DNA of 37,486 bases, from NCBI GenBank assembly GCA_021817345.1, contig JAKAVC010000031.1, forward strand, positions 1 through 37,486, written 5' to 3'. This DNA comes from Deltaproteobacteria bacterium (lineage in GTDB: Bacteria; Desulfobacterota; Binatia; Binatales; Binataceae). A program made the position numbers and the translations under genes. This document shows, piece by piece, positions 32,229-37,486 of the stretch. Position 1 is the stretch's first letter, and every line of letters begins with the position of its first letter. Below the pieces are notes generated by a model, which did no database searches, had not been told where the DNA came from, and saw nothing but the letters and a program-made list of their open reading frames with translations.

Positions 32229-33686
32229 TCAGACGCGGTAGTTGGGCGACTCCTTGGTGATGAATACGTCGTGGACATGGCTTTCGCGCTGACCTGCTTC
32301 GCTGATGCGAATGAAGCGGGCGCGCTCGCGCAGCTCGGTCAGATTGGCCGCGCCCAGGTATCCCATCCCGGCCTGGATCCCGCCCACGAGCTGCTCGACG
32401 CTGGAGGCGAGCGTGCCGCGGTACGGAACCCGGCCTTCCACGCCTTCGGGCACGATCTTGCCCTCCGGCAGGTCGTGCTGCGCGTAACGGTCGCGCACCC
32501 TTTCGCTCATCGCGCCAATCGAGCCCATCCCGCGATAGACTTTGTAGGTGCGGCCTTGGAAAAGAACCGTCTCGCCAGGGCTCTCCTCGGTGCCGGCGAA
32601 CAGCGAGCCGATCATCACGGTCGAGGCGCCGGCGGCCAGCGCCTTTACGATGTCGCCCGAGAAACGGATTCCACCGTCGGCGATCACCGGGATGCGGCGC
32701 GGCGCGGCCTCGGCCACGCACTCCATGACGGCGGTTATCTGCGGAACGCCGACGCCGGAAACCACGCGCGTGGTGCAGATCGAGCCGGGTCCGATTCCGA
32801 CCCTAAGCGCGTCGGCGCCCGCGTCGAGCAGCGCCCTGGCGCCCTCGGCGGTGGCGACGTTGCCGGCGATCACCTCTATGTCGGGCACTTCGTGCTTGGT
32901 CTCACGCAGCGCCTCGATAACATTGCGCGAGTGGCCGTGCGCGGTATCGATAAGAAGCACGTCAACGCCGGCGCGCTTGAGCGCCGCGACCCGTTCCGCG
33001 CGATCCGGCCCCACGCCGATCGCGGCGCCCACGCGCAGGCGTCCGAAGGCGTCCTTGCTCGAATGCGGGTAACGGATCGCCTTCTCCATGTCCTTGACGG
33101 TAAACAGCCCGCGCAGGCGGTTGCGCTCGTCGACCAGCGGAAGTTTTTCGATCCGATGAGCCTGGAGGATCTCCTTGGCTTCCTCAAGTTCGATGCCGGG
33201 GCGCGCGGTGATAAGCCGCGTGGTCATCACCTCGCGCACCTGTCGGTCGAGCCGTTTTTCGAAGCGCAGGTCGCGGTTGGTCAGGATGCCGACCAGGCGG
33301 TTGTCGTCCACCACGACCGGCAGACCCGAGATGCGAAAGCGCTCCATCAGGCGCAACGCCTCGCCGATCTTCTGCTCGGGATGGACCGTGACGGGCTCGG
33401 TTATCATGCCGGCCTCGTGCTTCTTGACGGTCTCGACCTCAGCGGCCTGGCGTTCGATCGAAAGGTTGCGCTGGATGATCCCGATTCCGCCGAGCTGGGC
33501 GAGCGCGATTGCGGTGCGCGACTCGGTAACGGTGTCCATCGGGCTCGATACGAGCGGAACGCGAAGCGCAATGTGCGGGGTCAGGACCGTCGAGAGATCG
33601 CACTGCGAGGGAAGAATGTCGGAATATTGCGGCAGCAAGAGCACGTCATCAAAAGTGAGTCCTTCGCGAAGCTCCTGATGCGGCAT
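32229..33686 (-). CDS. guaB: Inosine-5'-monophosphate dehydrogenase
   Basis: Oxidises IMP to XMP with NAD+, the committed step to GMP. 485 residues: catalytic barrel with [14 protein letters not shown] at the start, two CBS domains (about 94-205) inserted in the barrel, and catalytic C304 in [18 protein letters not shown]. The flap [12 protein letters not shown] and VEGRVPYRG are intact. The ATG at 33686 has a strong GGAGG 5 nt upstream. Directly before that lies an intrinsic terminator with eight U residues, so control of read-through into guaB is possible. Confidence 0.97.
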   Translation of the reverse strand: MPHQELREGLTFDDVLLLPQYSDILPSQCDLSTVLTPHIALRVPLVSSPMDTVTESRTAIALAQLGGIGIIQRNLSIERQAAEVETVKKHEAGMITEPVTVHPEQKIGEALRLMERFRISGLPVVVDDNRLVGILTNRDLRFEKRLDRQVREVMTTRLITARPGIELEEAKEILQAHRIEKLPLVDERNRLRGLFTVKDMEKAIRYPHSSKDAFGRLRVGAAIGVGPDRAERVAALKRAGVDVLLIDTAHGHSRNVIEALRETKHEVPDIEVIAGNVATAEGARALLDAGADALRVGIGPGSICTTRVVSGVGVPQITAVMECVAEAAPRRIPVIADGGIRFSGDIVKALAAGASTVMIGSLFAGTEESPGETVLFQGRTYKVYRGMGSIGAMSERVRDRYAQHDLPEGKIVPEGVEGRVPYRGTLASSVEQLVGGIQAGMGYLGAANLTELRERARFIRISEAGQRESHVHDVFITKESPNYRV

Positions 33687-33699
33687 TTGAACCTCCGTT

Positions 33700-33729
33700 A
33701 AAAAAAAGGCCCGCGGATATCCCGCGGGC
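33700..33729 (-). terminator. Intrinsic terminator directly upstream of guaB
   Basis: On the minus strand an 8-bp G+C stem (GCCCGCGG with CCGCGGGC, 33729-33722 and 33716-33709) and 5-base loop are followed by eight T residues (33707-33700). The guaB ribosome binding site begins 4 bases later. It may end transcription from the upstream enoyl-CoA hydratase-like gene or attenuate guaB. Confidence 0.85.
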
Positions 33730-33739
33730 TCTGGCGTCC

Positions 33740-33745
33740 ATTATA
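33740..33745 (-). promoter_or_regulatory. Possible -10 box between the ECHDC3-like gene and guaB
   Basis: TATAAT reads on the minus strand, 54 bp before the guaB ATG. No good -35 hexamer lies 16-18 bp upstream. A start of transcription about 7 bp downstream would put the terminator hairpin at the very 5' end of the guaB mRNA. Support is the -10 match alone. Confidence 0.4.
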
Positions 33746-33835
33746 AAAAATCGCGGCCTTGTTGAGGGCTCGCGCCATGCTTGAAATTAACAAAACGTCC
33801 CGCGCCGATCAATTCACCGGCGCGCGGCGGCAGCG

Positions 33836-34612
33836 CTAACGGCCGCACCACACGGGTTTTCGCTTCTCCAGGAACGCGCCGATTCCCTCCTGCGCGTCGG
33901 CCGCCATCGCGTTAAGGCTCATGACCTCCTTGGCGTAGTCGTAGGCCCTGGCCTGGTCGAGATCGATCTGCGCGTAGAACGCCTGCTTGCCCATCGTGAC
34001 CGTGAGCGGGCTTGCGTCCGCGATGCGCCGCGCGAGGTGGTCGGCCGCGCTGACAAGCTCCGCCGCGGGGACCACCCGGTTCACCAGTCCCCACTCGGCC
34101 GCCGTCTTCGCGTCGATCGGCTCGCCCGTAAGCAGCATCTCCATCGCGCGCTTTCGCCCGACGGCGCGCGCGAGCGCAACCATGGGGGTCGAACAGAAAA
34201 GCCCGATCCTGACGCCCGGCGTTGCAAAGGCGGCGCTTTCCGAAGCAATCGCAACATCCGAGCTTGCGACCAACTGGCATCCGGCCGCCGTCGCAATTCC
34301 CTGCACGCGCGCGATGACCGGCTGCGGGATCGCTTGCACGGTCTGCATCAGATGCGAGCACAGATCGAACACGTGGCGATAGAAGGCGATGTCGCGCCCG
34401 CGCAGTTCCCCGAGGTCGTGGCCCGCGCTGAAGGCGGAACCCGCGCCCGCCAGGATGACGGCGCGCAAATCGGAGCGCCGGCCAATCGCTTTGAGCGTTT
34501 CGACCATCTCGGTCATCATCGCGACGGAAAGTGGATTGCGCTTCTCGGGCCGGTTCATCGTAAGCGTGACCAGAGCGTCGCGCTCTTCAACAAGCAGATA
34601 GGGCGCCGCCAT
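33836..34612 (-). CDS. ECHDC3-like enoyl-CoA hydratase family protein lacking both catalytic Glu
   Basis: 258 residues from the ATG at 34612, which has GAGGAGG about 10 nt upstream; the frame extends to 34663 but without protein character. The crotonase fold is clear: VTLTMNRPEKRNPLS (15-29), oxyanion-hole AGAGSAFSAGHDL (55-67), and GIATAAGCQLVASSDVAIAS (105-124). The two glutamates of classical hydratases are Q113 and G133 (FATPGVRIGLFCSTP), as in the ECHDC3 group, which probably is not a classical hydratase. It lies upstream of guaB, separated by a terminator. Substrate unknown. Confidence 0.88.
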   Translation of the reverse strand: MAAPYLLVEERDALVTLTMNRPEKRNPLSVAMMTEMVETLKAIGRRSDLRAVILAGAGSAFSAGHDLGELRGRDIAFYRHVFDLCSHLMQTVQAIPQPVIARVQGIATAAGCQLVASSDVAIASESAAFATPGVRIGLFCSTPMVALARAVGRKRAMEMLLTGEPIDAKTAAEWGLVNRVVPAAELVSAADHLARRIADASPLTVTMGKQAFYAQIDLDQARAYDYAKEVMSLNAMAADAQEGIGAFLEKRKPVWCGR

Positions 34613-34855
34613 TTGCGTGTGCCTCCTCGGATCGAGTCTAGGCAGCCGCGGCTGCGGCGGCAAATCAGCCGTGCGCGCGCAGGCTTGAGGCGGTCATCGC
34701 TGGACGGTTCGTGCGATTGCGGGCCGAGCGCCCGCGAGAGTCTTTTCCGTCGCGCGACTAATCGCGAGGCTCCACGGCACGTTGAGCTCCTTGCGCAGAG
34801 ACGGCGCCTGGAGCACGTTTGAGAATCGGAGGTGCGGTGCGATGGGGCGGAAGAA
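34613..34855. other. Intergenic stretch without a supported gene
   Basis: Upstream of the ECHDC3-like gene. One minus-strand frame of about 55 codons (starting in the T-run of the neighbouring terminator and ending before 34690) is open, but it has no ribosome binding site or motif. The GAGGAGG for the ECHDC3-like gene lies at its left end. I see no tRNA, repeat or convincing promoter. Confidence 0.5.
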
Positions 34856-34892
34856 GGTCAAAAAGAAGGAGCCCCCTTTTTAAGGGGGCTCC
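34856..34892 (-). terminator. Intrinsic terminator of the lysine-rich small gene
   Basis: An 11-bp perfect stem (34892-34882 with 34878-34868, GGAGCCCCCTT and its complement) with a 3-base loop, then TTCTTTTT on the minus strand (34867-34860). It is downstream of the minus-strand small gene at 35006-35098. On the plus strand no T-run follows, so the direction is minus. Confidence 0.88.
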
Positions 34893-35005
34893 CCGGCTAT
34901 CCGAGGCATGTCAGCCTCGATTCATACCGGCAGCGGTCCGGCATCCCGTGCCAGCCCCCGCGCCCTGGAGCGCGGAGGGCAAAAGTCTTGTGTCCCCGAG
35001 TTTGA
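34893..35005 (-). other. Structured 3' untranslated region or possible small RNA
   Basis: Between the lysine-rich gene and its terminator, the minus strand can form at least two further hairpins: CCGCGC (34975-34970 region) with GCGCGG (34963-34958), extended by a CCC/GGG block, and CGAGGC (34919-34914) with GCCTCG (34907-34902). No open frame with a ribosome binding site is seen in it. A processed 3'-UTR RNA is possible. No known RNA family was recognised. Confidence 0.4.
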
Positions 35006-35098
35006 CTACTTGGTCTTCTTTTTCTTTGTGGCCTTTTTCTTCATGGTACTCTTCGTCTTGGCTTTGCTGGCTTTCTTCGCAGCTTTCTTAACTGGCAT
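35006..35098 (-). CDS. Lysine-rich 30-residue basic protein (histone H1-tail-like)
   Basis: ATG at 35098 with a near-perfect ribosome binding site GAGGAGGG 5 nt upstream, stop TAG at 35008-35006. It encodes MPVKKAAKKASKAKTKSTMK followed by KKATKKKKKTK: 16 of 30 residues are Lys and no acidic residue occurs. The KKAxKK repeats resemble C-terminal tails of bacterial histone H1-like and HU-like proteins, so nucleic-acid or polyphosphate binding is likely but not shown. A TTGCGT-17-TATAAT promoter lies upstream (35213-35185) and an intrinsic terminator downstream, so it is a complete monocistronic unit. Confidence 0.72.
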   Translation of the reverse strand: MPVKKAAKKASKAKTKSTMKKKATKKKKTK

Positions 35099-35184
35099 AG
35101 ATACCCTCCTCTTCGGTCCGCCGCTGCCGGACAAGCACCCGAACTTATGCGGTGACCCTCTATTCGGGGCTGTAATACGAGGCG

Positions 35185-35213
35185 ATTATAGAAACGTGTT
35201 CTTACGGACGCAA
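35185..35213 (-). promoter_or_regulatory. Sigma70-type promoter for the lysine-rich small gene
   Basis: On the minus strand TTGCGT (35213-35208) and TATAAT (35190-35185) are spaced by 17 bp. The start of transcription would be near 35178, giving a leader of about 80 nt that contains a small GTCCG/CGGAC hairpin just before the ribosome binding site. Confidence 0.55.
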
Positions 35214-35342
35214 GAGATTCGATGTCGATTTTATAAAGAAATTTTAAAGCCGGAACTCTATCGCAACTGGCGAGACTTTTCTCCGATTAGAATGACGTTA
35301 AGGAATTAGCAGACTTGAACTGAGATAGGGCGGGAGTTTACG

Positions 35343-35672
35343 ATGCCGTCGATGGTGTGGTTAAGAGCTTTTCTCGGGAGGCAGTGGCCCAGTCTTATCC
35401 TTGCGGGAGTCCTTATCGCGCTGGTTTCCAATTGCCTGCTCGGGCCCGGCGGTCCCAGGGATTTGCTGATTCTTCGCCGCGCGTGCGCGCGGCTTGAGGC
35501 CAAACGCGAACGGCTCAAGTCCGAGAACGCAAAACTCGAAACGAGCGTTCAGAACTTACGTTCCAACAACGCCTTTATCGCGCGGATGATCCGCCGCGAG
35601 CTCGGCTACACGCGCCCCGACGAACTCGTCTACAAATTTGCCGCTCGTACCGGGACCGGCTCCGGCCGCTAG
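35343..35672 (+). CDS. FtsB/DivIC-like cell-division (septum formation initiator) protein
   Basis: 109 residues with the family plan: short cytoplasmic N-terminus, one membrane helix (SLILAGVLIALVSNCLL, about 17-33), a coiled coil (LRRACARLEAKRERLKSENAKLETSVQNLRSN) and the end IARMIRRELGYTRPDELVYKF, characteristic of FtsB/DivIC. Such proteins join FtsL and FtsQ/DivIB in the divisome. The coiled coil is interrupted by few charged residues and starts with Gly/Pro (LGPGGPRD) right after the helix. GGGAG precedes the ATG. It is divergent from the lysine-rich gene and convergent with the CoA-transferase gene (30-bp gap). Confidence 0.85.
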   Translation: MPSMVWLRAFLGRQWPSLILAGVLIALVSNCLLGPGGPRDLLILRRACARLEAKRERLKSENAKLETSVQNLRSNNAFIARMIRRELGYTRPDELVYKFAARTGTGSGR

Positions 35673-35702
35673 GCGCGGCCCGTCCGCGGCCATCCGTGGG
35701 CG

Positions 35703-37037
35703 CTACAGAATCGCGCGGGGCAGAATGCCGTACTCGCGTGCCTCGCGCGTGAGTTGCTCGCGGAAGTCGGGATGCGCGATTCCGATCAGCGCGCGGGCGC
35801 GCTCGGGAACCGACTTGCCCTTGAGATTCACGATGCCGAACTCCGTGACCACGTACATCACGTCGGTGCGCGGCGTGGTGACGATATTGCCGTCGTCGAT
35901 ACGCGCGACGATTCTGCTCGCCCGCCTTCCCGCGCGCTCGTAGGTCGACGCAAGACACAGGAAGGCCTTTCCGCCGCGCGAGGCGTAAGCGCCACGGATG
36001 AACTGCAACTGGCCGCCGGTGCCGCTTATCTGGCGCGTGCCGGCCGATTCCGAACAGGCCTGCCCGGACAGATCGATCTGCGCGGCGTTGCAGATCGCGA
36101 CCGCGCGATCGTTCTGCATGATCCGATGGGGCAGGTTGGTGTAGTCGACCGGGCCGGCGAAGCACGCGGGGTTGCGGTCGAGAAATTTGTACATCCGCGC
36201 CGAACCCGCCGCGAACGTGTAGCTCATCTGGTAACGGTCGAGCGTCTTGCGCGCACCGGTAACTTTTCCCGCCTCGTAGAGATCGAGCAGCGAATCGACA
36301 AACATCTCGGTGTGCACGCCGAGGTCGCCAATCGGAGACTCGGCGAGAAGCTGGCAGACCGCGTTGGGCATCGCGCCGATCCCGATCTGGATGGTGGCGC
36401 CATCTTCGATTTCGGAGGCGATCAATTCGGCGACCCTGCGGTCCACGGCGCTCGCGGGCGGATTTTTCAGCTCCGGCATCACGCCCTCGCCGCCGTCGAT
36501 GACATGATGAACCGCGCTGATATGCACGGCGTTCTCGACTCCGAACACGTACGGCATCGCCGCATCCGTCTCGACGATGACCTTTCGCGCGCGCTCGGTT
36601 ATGGCCTTGTGATAGGTGACAGCCGCGCCGAAATTGAAAAACCCGTGCTCGTCCATCGGGGCGGTCTTGAGCACGGCGACGTCAACGTCAACGAAGCGGC
36701 GGTAATAGTCGGGGGTCTCGCCAAAGTTCATCGGGATGTGCTGGCACAGCCCCCGGTCGTGCATCTTTCGCTCAAGTCCGGAGAAGTACCACGAGAAGTA
36801 TTGCAGATGGCGCGCCTCGGGATCGGCCTCGATAGCGGCGCGGGGTTTGAGTGCGAGAGTGCCGCGCACTTTGACGTCGCGAAGTTCTTTCACCCGGGCC
36901 GAAAGCGCCTGATCGAAAAGGTCGGGCTGGCCGAGCCCGAAGCCGTAATCGACCCAGTCACCGGACTTGACCAGCGCGGCGGCCTCCTGCGCATCGACGG
37001 TCTTGCGTTTGAGTTCTGCGTTGAACGAGTGTTTCAT
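35703..37037 (-). CDS. Acetyl-CoA hydrolase/CoA-transferase family protein (4-hydroxybutyrate/butyrate type)
   Basis: 444 residues from the ATG at 37037 (an in-frame ATG at 37058 overlaps the GAGGCG site and is less likely). The protein transfers CoA between acyl-CoA and a carboxylic acid, or hydrolyses it. Domain 1 (about 1-200) and domain 2 carry the signature GIGAMPNAVCQLL (219-231) and GVHTEMFVDSLLDLYEAG (240-257), where E244 corresponds to the glutamate that forms the CoA thioester. SGTGGQLQFIRGAYAS and TTPRTDVMYVVTEFGIVNLKGKS are the C-terminal family motifs. The 4-hydroxybutyrate, butyryl and acetyl branches cannot be told apart here. A divergent MFS gene starts 115 bp upstream. Confidence 0.9.
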   Translation of the reverse strand: MKHSFNAELKRKTVDAQEAAALVKSGDWVDYGFGLGQPDLFDQALSARVKELRDVKVRGTLALKPRAAIEADPEARHLQYFSWYFSGLERKMHDRGLCQHIPMNFGETPDYYRRFVDVDVAVLKTAPMDEHGFFNFGAAVTYHKAITERARKVIVETDAAMPYVFGVENAVHISAVHHVIDGGEGVMPELKNPPASAVDRRVAELIASEIEDGATIQIGIGAMPNAVCQLLAESPIGDLGVHTEMFVDSLLDLYEAGKVTGARKTLDRYQMSYTFAAGSARMYKFLDRNPACFAGPVDYTNLPHRIMQNDRAVAICNAAQIDLSGQACSESAGTRQISGTGGQLQFIRGAYASRGGKAFLCLASTYERAGRRASRIVARIDDGNIVTTPRTDVMYVVTEFGIVNLKGKSVPERARALIGIAHPDFREQLTREAREYGILPRAIL

Positions 37038-37151
37038 TGATTGGTCGCCTCTTTTCATTCGAGCGGCTGAAGCGACGCGCGCGGCTCATGCTGACGCGCG
37101 CCTTGACTGCTTTCGCACCATAGGGTTTCCTTCATCGCGTCTTTCATTTCA

Positions 37152-37486
37152 ATGCCAAGCGCACAGCCATCCAAGCAAGCATCGCAAGCGAATCCGTCGA
37201 GCCATTCCGCGCGGCTGATTCTTTTTCTCACGGTTTTCCTCGATCTGCTCGGCTTCGGGATAGTCATTCCGTTCCTGCCGATGTTCGCGTCGAAACTGGG
37301 AGTAAGCGCTTTCGGAATCGGCGCGATCATGGCGATTTATTCCGCGATGCAGTTCGTGTGCGCGCCGGTTCTCGGCCGCCTGTCGGACCGGGTCGGGCGG
37401 CGCCCGATAATCATGCTCGGGCTGCTCGGCTCCTCGGTGGGCTACCTGATCTACGGTTTCGCGGCCTCGTTCGTTTGGGTGTTGAT
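37152..37486 (+). CDS. MFS transporter (TetA-like), N-terminal part
   Basis: The gene starts at ATG 37152 and runs off the right edge after about 111 codons. After a 20-residue Ser/Gln-rich leader it has helix 1 LILFLTVFLDLLGFGIVIPF, helix 2 SAFGIGAIMAIYSAMQFVC, and the loop 2-3 signature GRLSDRVGRRPIIMLG of the major facilitator superfamily, in the form found in drug:H+ antiporters of the TetA/Bcr type. No strong ribosome binding site is visible. Substrate is unknown. Confidence 0.85.
   Translation, partial: MPSAQPSKQASQANPSSHSARLILFLTVFLDLLGFGIVIPFLPMFASKLGVSAFGIGAIMAIYSAMQFVCAPVLGRLSDRVGRRPIIMLGLLGSSVGYLIYGFAASFVWVL

Noticed and set aside
32116-32721. Long upstream extension of the ddl frame
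   Set aside because: It runs through guaB in another frame and is Arg/Gly-rich; the Ddl fold begins just after the ATG at 32115.
34842-34883. Plus-strand 13-codon Lys-rich frame beginning MGRKKVKKKE with GGAGG upstream
   Set aside because: Its lysines come from the T-run of the minus-strand terminator and its stop lies in the hairpin loop; probably a coincidence, though a leader peptide cannot be fully excluded.
34908-35309. Plus-strand frame across the lysine-rich gene
   Set aside because: Its hydrophobic Phe-rich middle is simply the complement of the Lys codons; the minus-strand gene has promoter, ribosome binding site and terminator.
1-37486. CRISPR arrays, tRNA or rRNA genes, insertion sequences, prophage genes
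   Set aside because: None seen on reading either strand; the only repeats found are the two palindromic copies and the stem-loop near 24.6 kb.

Overview
The window is a piece of a G+C-rich bacterial chromosome (about 60-65% G+C by eye) with dense coding, short intergenic gaps, frequent GTG/TTG starts and purine-rich ribosome binding sites. Gene content includes ThyX-type thymidylate synthesis, an archaeal-type class I aldolase, a thiolase-like/DUF35 pair, cyclase-family hydrolase, several CoA-handling enzymes and many Ser/Thr kinase/FHA proteins. This fits a soil- or groundwater-type deltaproteobacterial relative (for example Binatota/Desulfobacterota_B) or a similar little-cultured phylum. 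That placement is inference and no marker here settles it.

Layout. (1) 1-5620, minus strand: a sugar-phosphate operon read gnd, zwf, fbp, glk, fbaB, then an enoyl-CoA hydratase cut by the window edge. It covers glucose phosphorylation, the oxidative pentose phosphate dehydrogenases and the FBPase/aldolase step; 6-phosphogluconolactonase is not in it. (2) 5782-15800, minus strand: a seven-gene signalling operon read VWA protein, zinc-ribbon/FHA protein, Ser/Thr kinase with C-terminal FHA, zinc-ribbon/pseudokinase/PP2C phosphatase fusion, transmembrane Ser/Thr kinase with a duplicated predicted extracytoplasmic beta domain, membrane FHA protein, lipoprotein. This is the most interesting system in the window: a self-contained phosphothreonine writer/eraser/reader set with no type VI secretion genes nearby. 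(3) 16014-19709, plus strand: thiolase-like protein without the nucleophilic Cys and its DUF35 partner, a PAS-HisKA-receiver protein without an ATPase domain, and a nucleoside phosphorylase. (4) 19732-25823: ABC ATPase and beta-propeller lipoprotein (minus), cyclase family protein (plus), then Pcp, rhodanese and PyrD (minus). Two copies of a palindromic dispersed repeat and a large stem-loop lie here. (5) 25977-30218, plus strand: a small zinc-ribbon ORF with a TTG start, ThyX, DUF309, a uracil-DNA glycosylase of the Fe-S families, and a MoxR ATPase/CoxE-like VWA pair. (6) 30293-34612, minus strand: RdgB-like NTPase, Ddl, GuaB and an ECHDC3-like protein. guaB has an intrinsic terminator directly in front of its ribosome binding site. 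(7) 34613-37486: a 30-residue lysine-rich protein gene with its own promoter and terminator, a divergent FtsB/DivIC-like gene, a CoA-transferase, and the start of an MFS transporter.

How the genes work together. Regions 1 and 6 are mostly housekeeping metabolism. Region 2 reads as one regulatory circuit: two active-looking kinases, one phosphatase fused to a dead kinase domain, three FHA readers (one probably unable to bind phosphothreonine) and a VWA scaffold. Threonine motifs of the form T-x-x-L occur in the kinase linker and in the VWA tail, as expected for FHA docking sites. All functional statements rest on reading the sequence and on family knowledge; no search was run.
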